NCBI GenBank assembly: GCA_947457615.1
Contig: CANGWK010000001.1
Coordinates: 143,044 to 207,043, forward strand
DNA length: 64,000 nt
DNA from: Flavobacteriaceae bacterium
Lineage (GTDB): Bacteria > Bacteroidota > Bacteroidia > Flavobacteriales > Flavobacteriaceae
Reading direction: 5' to 3'
Under the pieces are notes generated by a model. That model was not told the origin of the DNA and made no database searches. It was given only the letters and a program-made list of their open reading frames with translations. Below are positions 18,479-26,164 of this stretch, piece after piece; position 1 is the first letter of the stretch; each line of letters begins with the position of its first letter. Made by a program: the position numbers and the translations under genes.

Positions 18479-19282
18479 TTAAATTTTATAATGATCCATT
18501 AGCATTTTTTCAAATACTTTATCCGGCAAGATTCGTTTCAAGATTATTGAAAATTTTTGCGTAAAAGCACCAATTTTATAATGCCCTTTAGGATTTGGAT
18601 TTTGTATTATTTTATAAATTGCTTCTGCCATTTCGTTGGGATTGCTTCCGCTATCCACGTGCTCATTTAACGCGTTAAGAGTTGTGCCATACGGAATTTC
18701 ATAAGGAGACCCTTTTATTAAAGGAGAATGAAATCTTCCTGCAGCAATATTGGTTGCGAAATCACCTGGAGCGACATTAGTGATGTGAATCCCAAAGGAT
18801 TTAACTTCCATTCGTAAAGACTCGGTAATTAATTCAAGTGCACCTTTGGATGCTGAGTAAATTCCCCGATATGGCAATCCCATATAACCAGCAATAGAGG
18901 TGATATTTATTATCAATCCAGAATTTTGTAAGCGCATGAATGGTAATGCAGCTTTCATTACTTCAATTGGTCCAAAAAGGTTAGTCTCAAAGTTATTTTT
19001 TATTTCTTCAGAAGGAATTTCTTCTATCGGTCCTGTAATTCCAACTCCAGCATTATTTATTACAACATCTATCCTGCCAGCTTTTTGGATTACCTCAGCT
19101 ACTGCTTTCTGGATGTTTTCTTTATCGCGAACATCTAATGCTAGCAAAAGAAAAACAGAATTTATAATACGTTCTGGACTTCTACTAGTTCCATAAACAG
19201 TGAAACCTTTGGCATGCAAGAATTCACCAATAGATTTTCCTATGCCAGAGGATGCGCCAGTTATTAAAACTACTTTACTCAT
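18479..19282 (-). CDS. SDR family NAD(P)-dependent oxidoreductase
   Basis: A classical short-chain dehydrogenase/reductase of 267 residues. The nucleotide-binding loop TGASSGIGK spans residues 8-16, the INNAGVG motif lies at 76-81, and the catalytic set is S129, Y142 and K146 (YSASK). The arginine in GTSRS after the second strand favours NADP(H). Substrate cannot be told; the C-terminus is extended by about 30 residues relative to minimal SDRs and ends in a basic, hydrophobic helix. It stands alone between the aldolase gene and the T9SS cargo gene. Confidence 0.9.
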   Translation of the reverse strand: MSKVVLITGASSGIGKSIGEFLHAKGFTVYGTSRSPERIINSVFLLLALDVRDKENIQKAVAEVIQKAGRIDVVINNAGVGITGPIEEIPSEEIKNNFETNLFGPIEVMKAALPFMRLQNSGLIINITSIAGYMGLPYRGIYSASKGALELITESLRMEVKSFGIHITNVAPGDFATNIAAGRFHSPLIKGSPYEIPYGTTLNALNEHVDSGSNPNEMAEAIYKIIQNPNPKGHYKIGAFTQKFSIILKRILPDKVFEKMLMDHYKI

Positions 19283-19447
19283 TTATTTATTTTTTAACGA
19301 TAAGAGAATAAAGACCAAATATTTTAAACTACTTTATTTTTTCTTTTCGCTTTGCAAAAATAGGGATTTAGGAATAATAATATTTAATTAAGTAAACTGA
19401 AGTTAAAAATATTTCTACAATTTATAAAAAAACTATTTTAAATAAAA

Positions 19448-19475
19448 AAAGTAGTAAACAAGAGTTTACTACTTT
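19448..19475 (-). terminator. Rho-independent terminator of the T9SS cargo gene
   Basis: AAAGTAGTAAAC pairs with GTTTACTACTTT around a four-base loop, a perfect 12-bp stem. On the minus strand it is followed by a T-rich run. It lies 44 bp after the stop of the gene ending at 19519. Confidence 0.85.
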
Positions 19476-19518
19476 CAATATTTTACTTTATTGGCTCAAT
19501 AAGAACCATTAAATAAAA

Positions 19519-20568
19519 TTATTCTTTGATTACTTTTTTAGTAATAATTCCTTTATCAGAAACTATTTTCATCATGTAAATTCCAGAAGATAAATCAGAA
19601 ATATTAATTTGAACATTTTGAGCATCAATAGAATTAACTGTATTTACAACTCTACCGTTTAAATCAGATATTTCAACTGAATTGATTGATGTTAACTTAT
19701 TTGAAACATTAATTATATCTTTGGTAGGATTAGGGAAAACAGAGAAATCGTTAGAAACAACAGAATTAGTATTAACGCTTAGCAATGATTCAGCTGCTAC
19801 AGCTGTAATTTGTACATTGTCTACTAAAAAATTATTAGAAACAGTGTTTCCTGTACCCGCGCTAACTGCAAAATCACACTCAGTAATATCAATTCCAGAA
19901 GATGCAGACGTTACACCTGAATAAAACAAACCATTTGCATCTTTCCAAGTTATATCACCGGTGTTATAATCATAAGCAACTCCTAATCTATACCAAGTAT
20001 TAGCATCTAAAATTAAACCTCCAGTAACTAGATTAAAAGTATAATAACCAACAACTCCACCAGCAGTTGCCGTATTATCATAATATGCCCATCCACTCAA
20101 TTTTAAAGTTGCTGGATCATAATGAAATCCTGCAACAGCAGTAACTGCAGCTCCATCAAAATTATAAATATAAGTTCTAAATGTGTTTTTAGAAGTTGTA
20201 ACTCCGCTACCAGTAAAGAAATCATATTCTAATTGTATAATATCATTACCACTAGTTCTTCCTGTCCAAGCAGTAGAAACATCCTGTGATAAATATCTAG
20301 AACCAGCTGCGCCAGTTGAGCCAGTAACTTGTAATGCTTTTGAATTGGACACTGCATCATTTACTACTTGATAATCACTAAGTGTTCCTGCAGGAACAGC
20401 TGTAGTAGGAGTATAAGTATACCAATTTCCTTGACCAGCAGTTGCACCTGTTAAGTCAGTACTTACATTACCGATAGTTAATGTTTCGCAATTTTCTGTA
20501 AAAAAAAGATCTTGTGCTTGAGAAGTAAAAGCAATAGATGAGATAAATAAAAGTAATAGTTTTTTCAT
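19519..20568 (-). CDS. T9SS type A sorting domain-containing secreted protein
   Basis: A 349-residue exported protein. Signal peptide MKKLLLLFISSIAFTSQAQ; the middle (about residues 20-255) is beta-rich, Gly/Thr/Ala-rich and looks like a jelly-roll or lectin-like fold, with the segment FLVDNVQI common in such domains. The last 75 residues form a type A sorting domain: FSVFPNPTKDIINVSN, EISDLNGRVV, ISDLSSGIYMMKIVSD and a final KKVIKE. Type IX secretion would carry it to the cell surface or medium and cleave the tail. Ligand and role are unknown. A well-formed terminator follows. Confidence 0.88.
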   Translation of the reverse strand: MKKLLLLFISSIAFTSQAQDLFFTENCETLTIGNVSTDLTGATAGQGNWYTYTPTTAVPAGTLSDYQVVNDAVSNSKALQVTGSTGAAGSRYLSQDVSTAWTGRTSGNDIIQLEYDFFTGSGVTTSKNTFRTYIYNFDGAAVTAVAGFHYDPATLKLSGWAYYDNTATAGGVVGYYTFNLVTGGLILDANTWYRLGVAYDYNTGDITWKDANGLFYSGVTSASSGIDITECDFAVSAGTGNTVSNNFLVDNVQITAVAAESLLSVNTNSVVSNDFSVFPNPTKDIINVSNKLTSINSVEISDLNGRVVNTVNSIDAQNVQINISDLSSGIYMMKIVSDKGIITKKVIKE

Positions 20569-20631
20569 AATTATTTAATTAAGTTAATATTTAAGTTACA
20601 AATATATTAAATAATACAATAATAAAAAAAA

Positions 20632-21891
20632 TTAATTTTCTTTTTCCCATTTTCCTACTACAGAGGTTGCAATAGCATTACCTAATACATTAGTAGCGCT
20701 TCTAAACATGTCACAAAAATGATCAATAGGTAAAATCAAAGCTATACCTTCAATAGGAATTTTAAACATACCGCAAGTAGCTGCTACAACAACTAAACTT
20801 GCTCTTGGTACTCCAGCAATTCCTTTACTAGTTAGCATTAAGACCAAAAGCATTGTCATTTGAGTTCCTAAATCGAGGTGAACCCCATAAACTTGTGCAA
20901 TAAAAATACTTGCAAAAGTCATGTACATCATGCTACCGTCTAAATTAAAAGAATATCCTAATGGCAACATGAAAGAAACTATTTTATCTTTTACTCCAAA
21001 TCGTTCCAATTCTTCGGTTAATTTTGGAAAAACTGCTTCACTACTAGTAGTTCCAAAAGCAATTATTAAAGGACTTACTATTCGTTTCAATAAAGTAGTC
21101 ATTTGTTTTTTTAAGAAAATGTATCCAATAATTAGCAGAAATAACCAAAGTGATGCTATACCAACTAAGAAAGAACTAAAAAATTTAGCATAGGTGACTA
21201 ACAAATCATTTACATCTTTTACGGCAAAAACTCCAGCAATAGCTCCAAAAACTCCAATTGGCGCAAATTTCATTACGTAATTAACCATTTTCAAAATGAT
21301 GTGTGACGTTTTATCTAAAGCATTTACAACTGGTTTAGCATTAGTTCCAATAGAAGCTGCTGCTAATCCGAAAAAAATAGAAAAAATAACTATTTGAAGT
21401 ATTTCATTAGTCGCCATTGCTTCAACAATACTTTTAGGAATTATATGCTCTACAAAGTTTTGTGCAGAAAATCCATCCACTTTTTCAGTAAGTTCATTAG
21501 CAACCGAAGAATCTAATTTTCCTAAATGTAATCCAACACCTGGTTTTAACGTATTAACCCAAAAAAGACCTATTAATAAGGAAATAAAAGATGCAGAAAA
21601 AAACCATCCTAATGCCTTTCCTCCTATTCTACCAACTGATTTAACATCTCCTAATTTAGCAATACCAACTACTAAAGTTGTAAATACTAGGGGAGCAATT
21701 ATCATTTGAACCAAACGAATAAAAACAGTGGCTAACATTTTTATTTTATCGCTAAAATTTTTAGCATCGTCAGCGATATAATTTTTGTGAATAATAATTC
21801 CTAACAAGGCCCCTAAAAGCATTGCAATTAATATTTGAAGAGTTAGATTGCTAAATATAGATTTCTTGGTAGTTTCAGTAGTAGTATTCAT
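20632..21891 (-). CDS. Dicarboxylate/amino acid:cation symporter (DAACS family)
   Basis: A 419-residue inner-membrane symporter with about eight membrane helices and two re-entrant loops, of the GltP/DctA type. Family landmarks visible are VFIRLVQMIIAPLVFTTLVVGIA, FGTTSSEAVFPKL (the serine-rich hairpin loop), GYSFNLDGSMMY and the substrate-site region IDHFCDMFRSATNVLGNAIA. The usual DRxxTxxNVxGD appears here as DMFRSATNVLGN, a small departure. It probably takes up glutamate, aspartate or C4-dicarboxylates with Na+ or H+. Its ATG immediately follows the aroC stop, so it is translationally coupled to aroC. Confidence 0.92.
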   Translation of the reverse strand: MNTTTETTKKSIFSNLTLQILIAMLLGALLGIIIHKNYIADDAKNFSDKIKMLATVFIRLVQMIIAPLVFTTLVVGIAKLGDVKSVGRIGGKALGWFFSASFISLLIGLFWVNTLKPGVGLHLGKLDSSVANELTEKVDGFSAQNFVEHIIPKSIVEAMATNEILQIVIFSIFFGLAAASIGTNAKPVVNALDKTSHIILKMVNYVMKFAPIGVFGAIAGVFAVKDVNDLLVTYAKFFSSFLVGIASLWLFLLIIGYIFLKKQMTTLLKRIVSPLIIAFGTTSSEAVFPKLTEELERFGVKDKIVSFMLPLGYSFNLDGSMMYMTFASIFIAQVYGVHLDLGTQMTMLLVLMLTSKGIAGVPRASLVVVAATCGMFKIPIEGIALILPIDHFCDMFRSATNVLGNAIATSVVGKWEKEN

Positions 21892-22956
21892 TTATTGTTG
21901 GTATATTTTATTAAGTAAATAAAAATCGGCTAGGACAATTGCGACCATTGCTTCTACAATTGGAACGGCTCTTGGAACTACACAAGGATCATGTCTTCCT
22001 TTACCTTGTTTCTCTACAATACTATTGTCATTAGTTAGAACTTCTTGCTTTTGAATTAATGTAGCAACTGGTTTAAAGGCTACCCGAAAATAAATATCCA
22101 TTCCGTTAGATATTCCGCCCTGGATACCACCGGAAAGATTGGATTTTGTTGTCCCATCTTGATTATACAAATCATTATGTTCGCTACCTTTCATTTGGGC
22201 ACCACAAAAACCACTTCCATATTCAAAACCTTTTACGGCGTTTATAGAAAGCATTGCTTTTCCTAATTCGGCATGTAACTTATCAAAAACTGGCTCTCCA
22301 AGTCCGATAGGAACATTTTGAATCACACAAGTAATTGTTCCTCCAACGGTATCTCCTTGTTTTTTAATTTCCTTAATATGGTCTTCCATTTTTTCGGCTG
22401 TAGCCAAATCAGGACAACGAACTGCATTAGTTTCTATTTTAGAAAAATCTAAATCTTGATAGGGTTTGTCAATAAAAATAGGCCCTACAGATGAAACAAA
22501 TGCATTTATTTTAACATCTTTAAGAATTTGTTTTGCAATTGCTCCTGCAACAACTCGGCTTACCGTTTCTCTTGCAGAGCTTCTGCCACCACCGCGATAA
22601 TCTCTTATGCCATATTTTTTTTCATATACGTAATCGGCATGACTAGGACGGTAAGAATCTTTTATATGAGAATAATCTTCTGATTTTTGATTGGTATTAG
22701 GAATAACAAATCCTATAGGAGTTCCGGTAGTTTTTTCTTCAAAAATTCCGGAAAGAAATTGCACATCGTCCTCTTCTTTTCTTTGGGTTACAATAGCAGA
22801 TTGACCTGGTTTACGTCGCTGCATTTCCATCTGAATTAAATTAAAATCTAAGTCAATTCCTGGAGGACAACCATCAATAATACCACCTAATGACTCTCCA
22901 TGAGATTCCCCAAATGTAGTTAATCTAAAAAGTGTTCCATAGCTATTTCCAGCCAT
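21892..22956 (-). CDS. aroC: Chorismate synthase
   Basis: Last step of the shikimate pathway: EPSP to chorismate, using reduced FMN. The 354-residue protein shows [18 protein letters not shown] at the start, [16 protein letters not shown] in the middle of the N-terminal half, [30 protein letters not shown] in parts, and [19 protein letters not shown] near the C-terminus. I start at MAGNSYG (22956), not at the ATG 24 residues upstream, which is out of line with the family. It abuts the downstream symporter gene (TAA followed directly by ATG). Chorismate also feeds the menaquinone genes elsewhere in this window. Confidence 0.96.
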   Translation of the reverse strand: MAGNSYGTLFRLTTFGESHGESLGGIIDGCPPGIDLDFNLIQMEMQRRKPGQSAIVTQRKEEDDVQFLSGIFEEKTTGTPIGFVIPNTNQKSEDYSHIKDSYRPSHADYVYEKKYGIRDYRGGGRSSARETVSRVVAGAIAKQILKDVKINAFVSSVGPIFIDKPYQDLDFSKIETNAVRCPDLATAEKMEDHIKEIKKQGDTVGGTITCVIQNVPIGLGEPVFDKLHAELGKAMLSINAVKGFEYGSGFCGAQMKGSEHNDLYNQDGTTKSNLSGGIQGGISNGMDIYFRVAFKPVATLIQKQEVLTNDNSIVEKQGKGRHDPCVVPRAVPIVEAMVAIVLADFYLLNKIYQQ

Positions 22957-23068
22957 AATAATTTGTTTTTCACAAAAATAATATAATATAATTAATAGGT
23001 ATACTTCATGAGATTTTTTTTTAAACAAATAGTTTTGTTATATTAGCCATTGAAAAAACAAAATCATA

Positions 23069-23893
23069 ATGAAAACTAAATTACTTTTCTCATTAATTTC
23101 AGTATTAATTTTATCTTCTTGCTCTAATAGCGACTCAAATTCTGCACAACAAAATTTATCTGATGGAATTCCTACAGTTTACATGCCTTTAACAAATGGA
23201 AATTATTGGAATTATGACGTACAGCAAGTAACTACCGGAGCAGCAAATACTCCTGTAGGTATTGACCATTTGTTTATTTCAAATGATACTTTGATTAGCG
23301 GTACAACCTATAAAAAAATGAAGACTACTGCTGTTCCAATAGGTTTCTTTTCCAATACCTTAAGAAATAATGGAGTTAGAATAAGTGGTAGTTCGCTACT
23401 GACAACAGGCGCTTTTAATTTGGCTTTCCCAGGTTTAGCAACACCTATTCAAATTGATTTAAATAATTTTTCTTTTTTCAAAGAAAATGCTTCTGCAGAT
23501 ACTGAAATTAGTTCTACAACCGGAACTTTACACCAAACAATTACCTCAGGAGGTACTTCTTATCCTTTAGATATTGATTACACACTAAGATCAGTTGCTC
23601 AAGAAACTTTGCCTTCTTATTTATCTAATGGAATTACATATCCAAATGTTAAAAAAACTAGACTTATTTTAAATTTGAAAATATCGACCTCATCTACAGG
23701 AATTACTGCTACTTTATTATCAGACCAAACTGTGTTGACCCTAGATGAATATTTTGCTAAAAATATTGGAAATGTATACACCAACACATTTTTTCATTAT
23801 GCAATCAACTCAAGCATTGCTTCACAATTTGGTATTCCTCCAACTATTTCTCTAACAGAAGAGGAATTTCTTACTACATACAATATTAATTAG
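23069..23893 (+). CDS. Putative lipoprotein of unknown function
   Basis: A 274-residue protein with a lipoprotein signal (LILSSCSNSDSNS), so probably anchored in the outer or inner membrane. The body is Thr/Ser/Asn-rich and beta-structured, with the N-terminal segment MPLTNGNYWNYDVQQV that I have seen in other Bacteroidota lipoproteins of unknown role. No named domain is recognised. It is divergent from aroC with a 112-bp gap and is followed by a separate gene. Confidence 0.75.
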   Translation: MKTKLLFSLISVLILSSCSNSDSNSAQQNLSDGIPTVYMPLTNGNYWNYDVQQVTTGAANTPVGIDHLFISNDTLISGTTYKKMKTTAVPIGFFSNTLRNNGVRISGSSLLTTGAFNLAFPGLATPIQIDLNNFSFFKENASADTEISSTTGTLHQTITSGGTSYPLDIDYTLRSVAQETLPSYLSNGITYPNVKKTRLILNLKISTSSTGITATLLSDQTVLTLDEYFAKNIGNVYTNTFFHYAINSSIASQFGIPPTISLTEEEFLTTYNIN

Positions 23894-24013
23894 ATTTTTT
23901 GGTAACTAAATTGCAGTTTTAAAAACAATAAATATGTAACTATTTTCGTTATGTATATAATCGTCTATGGTTAATAATAGATGTTATTTGTATAAATAAT
24001 TTAAATATTTATC

Positions 24014-24508
24014 ATGAAAAAAATAATTTTAACTTTACTAATGGTAGTGGGCTTATTCTTTAGTTCACAGTCTCAAGAGATTTCAAAAAATGCAATAGGA
24101 TTGCGCTTGGGAAACAATGATGGCTTTGGTGGAGAAATTTCTTATCAAAGAGGTTTATCAAGTAACAACCGATTAGAATTTGATTTGGGTTGGCGTAACT
24201 CTAAAAGTATTTCTGCTTTTAAATTAGTAGGATTGTACCAATGGATTTGGAAAATTGACAATGGATTTAATTGGTATGCCGGAGTAGGAGCAGGAATAGG
24301 AAGCTGGAGTAACACTAGTGTTAATCCAAAAGAAAGTGGCACTATCCCATTTGCAGCTGGAGACATAGGACTTGAATATACCTTTAAAGAAGTGCCAATT
24401 CAATTATCATTAGATTTGAGACCTGAGCTTTATTTTAGTTCTGGAGGTTATAGAGATTCCAATTTTGGTTCTGATTTGGCTTTAGGAATTAGATATAAAT
24501 TTGATTAA
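24014..24508 (+). CDS. Outer-membrane beta-barrel protein
   Basis: A 164-residue exported protein (signal peptide MKKIILTLLMVVGLFFSSQSQ) with alternating polar and hydrophobic strands and aromatic girdles (for example LVGLYQWIWKIDNGFNWYAGVGAGIG), and a C-terminal strand ending in YKFD. This fits a small eight-stranded barrel of the outer-membrane protein W/OmpX-like or porin type. No function is evident. A long perfect hairpin just downstream closes the gene. Confidence 0.8.
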   Translation: MKKIILTLLMVVGLFFSSQSQEISKNAIGLRLGNNDGFGGEISYQRGLSSNNRLEFDLGWRNSKSISAFKLVGLYQWIWKIDNGFNWYAGVGAGIGSWSNTSVNPKESGTIPFAAGDIGLEYTFKEVPIQLSLDLRPELYFSSGGYRDSNFGSDLALGIRYKFD

Positions 24509-24522
24509 ATTGTTGCTACTTT

Positions 24523-24560
24523 AAATGAAGAAATCCCGACAACTCGGGATTTCTTCATTT
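24523..24560. terminator. Bidirectional terminator with a 17-bp perfect stem
   Basis: AAATGAAGAAATCCCGA pairs fully with TCGGGATTTCTTCATTT around a four-base loop. The stop codon of the convergent lipoprotein gene lies inside the right arm. Confidence 0.85.
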
Positions 24561-24971
24561 AATTTCAATAGTTTTTTTGGATTTAATTTTAACTACAAAA
24601 CATGGATTTGTACTTTCAACAGGAACACTTATAGGCTCTATTTCTTTTATAGAAAGAACAATTTTATCTGGTAATTCTTCTAAAATTTTAACGTCAATAG
24701 TATAACCGTTTTTTTGTTTTTCACCAATATTTACCAATATGAAATTACAAGTTGCAATATCTACCTTATTAACATAGGGCTTAATCATTTTATCTTTCAA
24801 GAGCATGTTAAATTCCTTTTCTTCAGTAATAATTTCATAAAACTGAAAAGAAGCTCCACCAAAATCGCTCCCAAAAAGAACATCATACATAGGTTTGGAT
24901 AATAATGGAGGTTTGGTAGAACCACAAGAGAAAAATATAAATAGAAAAGTTGCAATTCCAATTTTTTTCAT
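24555..24971 (-). CDS. Putative lipoprotein of unknown function
   Basis: A 138-residue protein with a short signal sequence and lipobox (FIFFSCGSTKPP), then a beta-rich body ending in TNPCFVVKIKSKKTIEIK. No named domain is recognised. It starts 6 bp after the stop of bshA and is the last gene of the long minus-strand envelope cluster. Its stop codon lies within the stem of the terminator at 24523-24560, which is tight packing. Confidence 0.7.
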   Translation of the reverse strand: MKKIGIATFLFIFFSCGSTKPPLLSKPMYDVLFGSDFGGASFQFYEIITEEKEFNMLLKDKMIKPYVNKVDIATCNFILVNIGEKQKNGYTIDVKILEELPDKIVLSIKEIEPISVPVESTNPCFVVKIKSKKTIEIK

Positions 24972-24977
24972 TTGGTT

Positions 24978-26120
24978 TTATGCGGTTTTATTCAGTTTAT
25001 TTATAGCTTTTTGATAAATAGATTCATACAATGGCAAAATATTTTTTATATCAAATTGTTTTGCGATAGATAAAGCATTTATTTTAAACGTATTTAATGT
25101 TTCATTATCACCTAAAATTTTAATTGCATTTTCTGCCATTTCATCTACATTACCCACTTTACTTAGATAACCCGAAATTCCCTCAAAATTTACTTCGGGT
25201 AAACCGCCAGAATTACTAGAAATTACAGGAACATTCCAAGCCATTGCTTCTAGTGCAGCTAAACCAAAACTCTCGGTTTGGGAAGGCAATAAAAACAAAT
25301 CCGAATAAGAAAGAATACTATCTATTTCATTACTATTTCCAAAGAAAATAACCTTATCTAATATTCCAAACTCTTCACATAACCTTTCCGCTTTTGCTCT
25401 CTCCGGACCATCTCCAACCATCATTAATTTGGCAGGAATAGATTTTTGAATTTTATTGAAAATCTTTATTACATCTGGTATTCTTTTTACTTTCCTAAAA
25501 TTACTGATATGCGTTACAATTCGCTCCTCTGGTTTTGCCATAATAGATCTTTGGCAAGAAATTAATGGTTCATTGCGTTGTTTATTTAATTCAATGAAAT
25601 TTGGAATAACATGAATCTCATTTTTTATATTGAATAATTCGTAAGTGGCATCTTTTAAACTTTGGGAAACTGAAGTCACCACATCCGATTTATTTATGCT
25701 AAAACTAACTGCTGTTTTGTAATTAGGATGATTTCCAACCAAAGTAATATCTGTTCCATGAAGGGTGGTTACCATCGGAATAGAAATTCCTTCATCTTCA
25801 AGCATTTGTTTTGCCATATAACCTGCATAAGCATGTGGAATAGCATAATGAACATGCAACAATTCAATTTTATACAACTTTACCATATCTACCAATTTGC
25901 TTGAAAGCGCCAATTCATATGGTTGGTAATGAAATAGTGGATACTCTGGAACATTAACTTCGTGGTAATGCACATTCGAATTTAATAAGGCTAATCGCAC
26001 CGGTTGTCTGTAAGTAATGAAATGGATTTCATGTCCTCGATTGGCTAATTCGATTCCTAATTCGGTAGCTACAACACCACTTCCGCCAAAAGTTGGATAA
26101 CAAACAATTGCTATTTTCAT
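24978..26120 (-). CDS. bshA: N-acetyl-alpha-D-glucosaminyl L-malate synthase BshA
   Basis: First enzyme of bacillithiol synthesis: a GT4-family glycosyltransferase that joins UDP-GlcNAc and L-malate. The 380-residue protein begins MKIAIVCYPTFGGSGVVATELG, a diagnostic start, and shows HVHYAIPHAYAGY, the TTLHGTDITLVG acceptor region, and the GT4 donor-site EX7E motif within ESFGLAALEAMA. Length agrees with BshA. It follows the GH3/beta-lactamase gene by 44 bp on the same strand. The deacetylase and ligase (bshB, bshC) are not in this window. It indicates that the cell makes bacillithiol as a low-molecular-weight thiol. Confidence 0.93.
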   Translation of the reverse strand: MKIAIVCYPTFGGSGVVATELGIELANRGHEIHFITYRQPVRLALLNSNVHYHEVNVPEYPLFHYQPYELALSSKLVDMVKLYKIELLHVHYAIPHAYAGYMAKQMLEDEGISIPMVTTLHGTDITLVGNHPNYKTAVSFSINKSDVVTSVSQSLKDATYELFNIKNEIHVIPNFIELNKQRNEPLISCQRSIMAKPEERIVTHISNFRKVKRIPDVIKIFNKIQKSIPAKLMMVGDGPERAKAERLCEEFGILDKVIFFGNSNEIDSILSYSDLFLLPSQTESFGLAALEAMAWNVPVISSNSGGLPEVNFEGISGYLSKVGNVDEMAENAIKILGDNETLNTFKINALSIAKQFDIKNILPLYESIYQKAINKLNKTA

Positions 26121-26164
26121 GGTTATTTTTTAGAAGTACTAAGGTACTAAAATTATTTTCACTT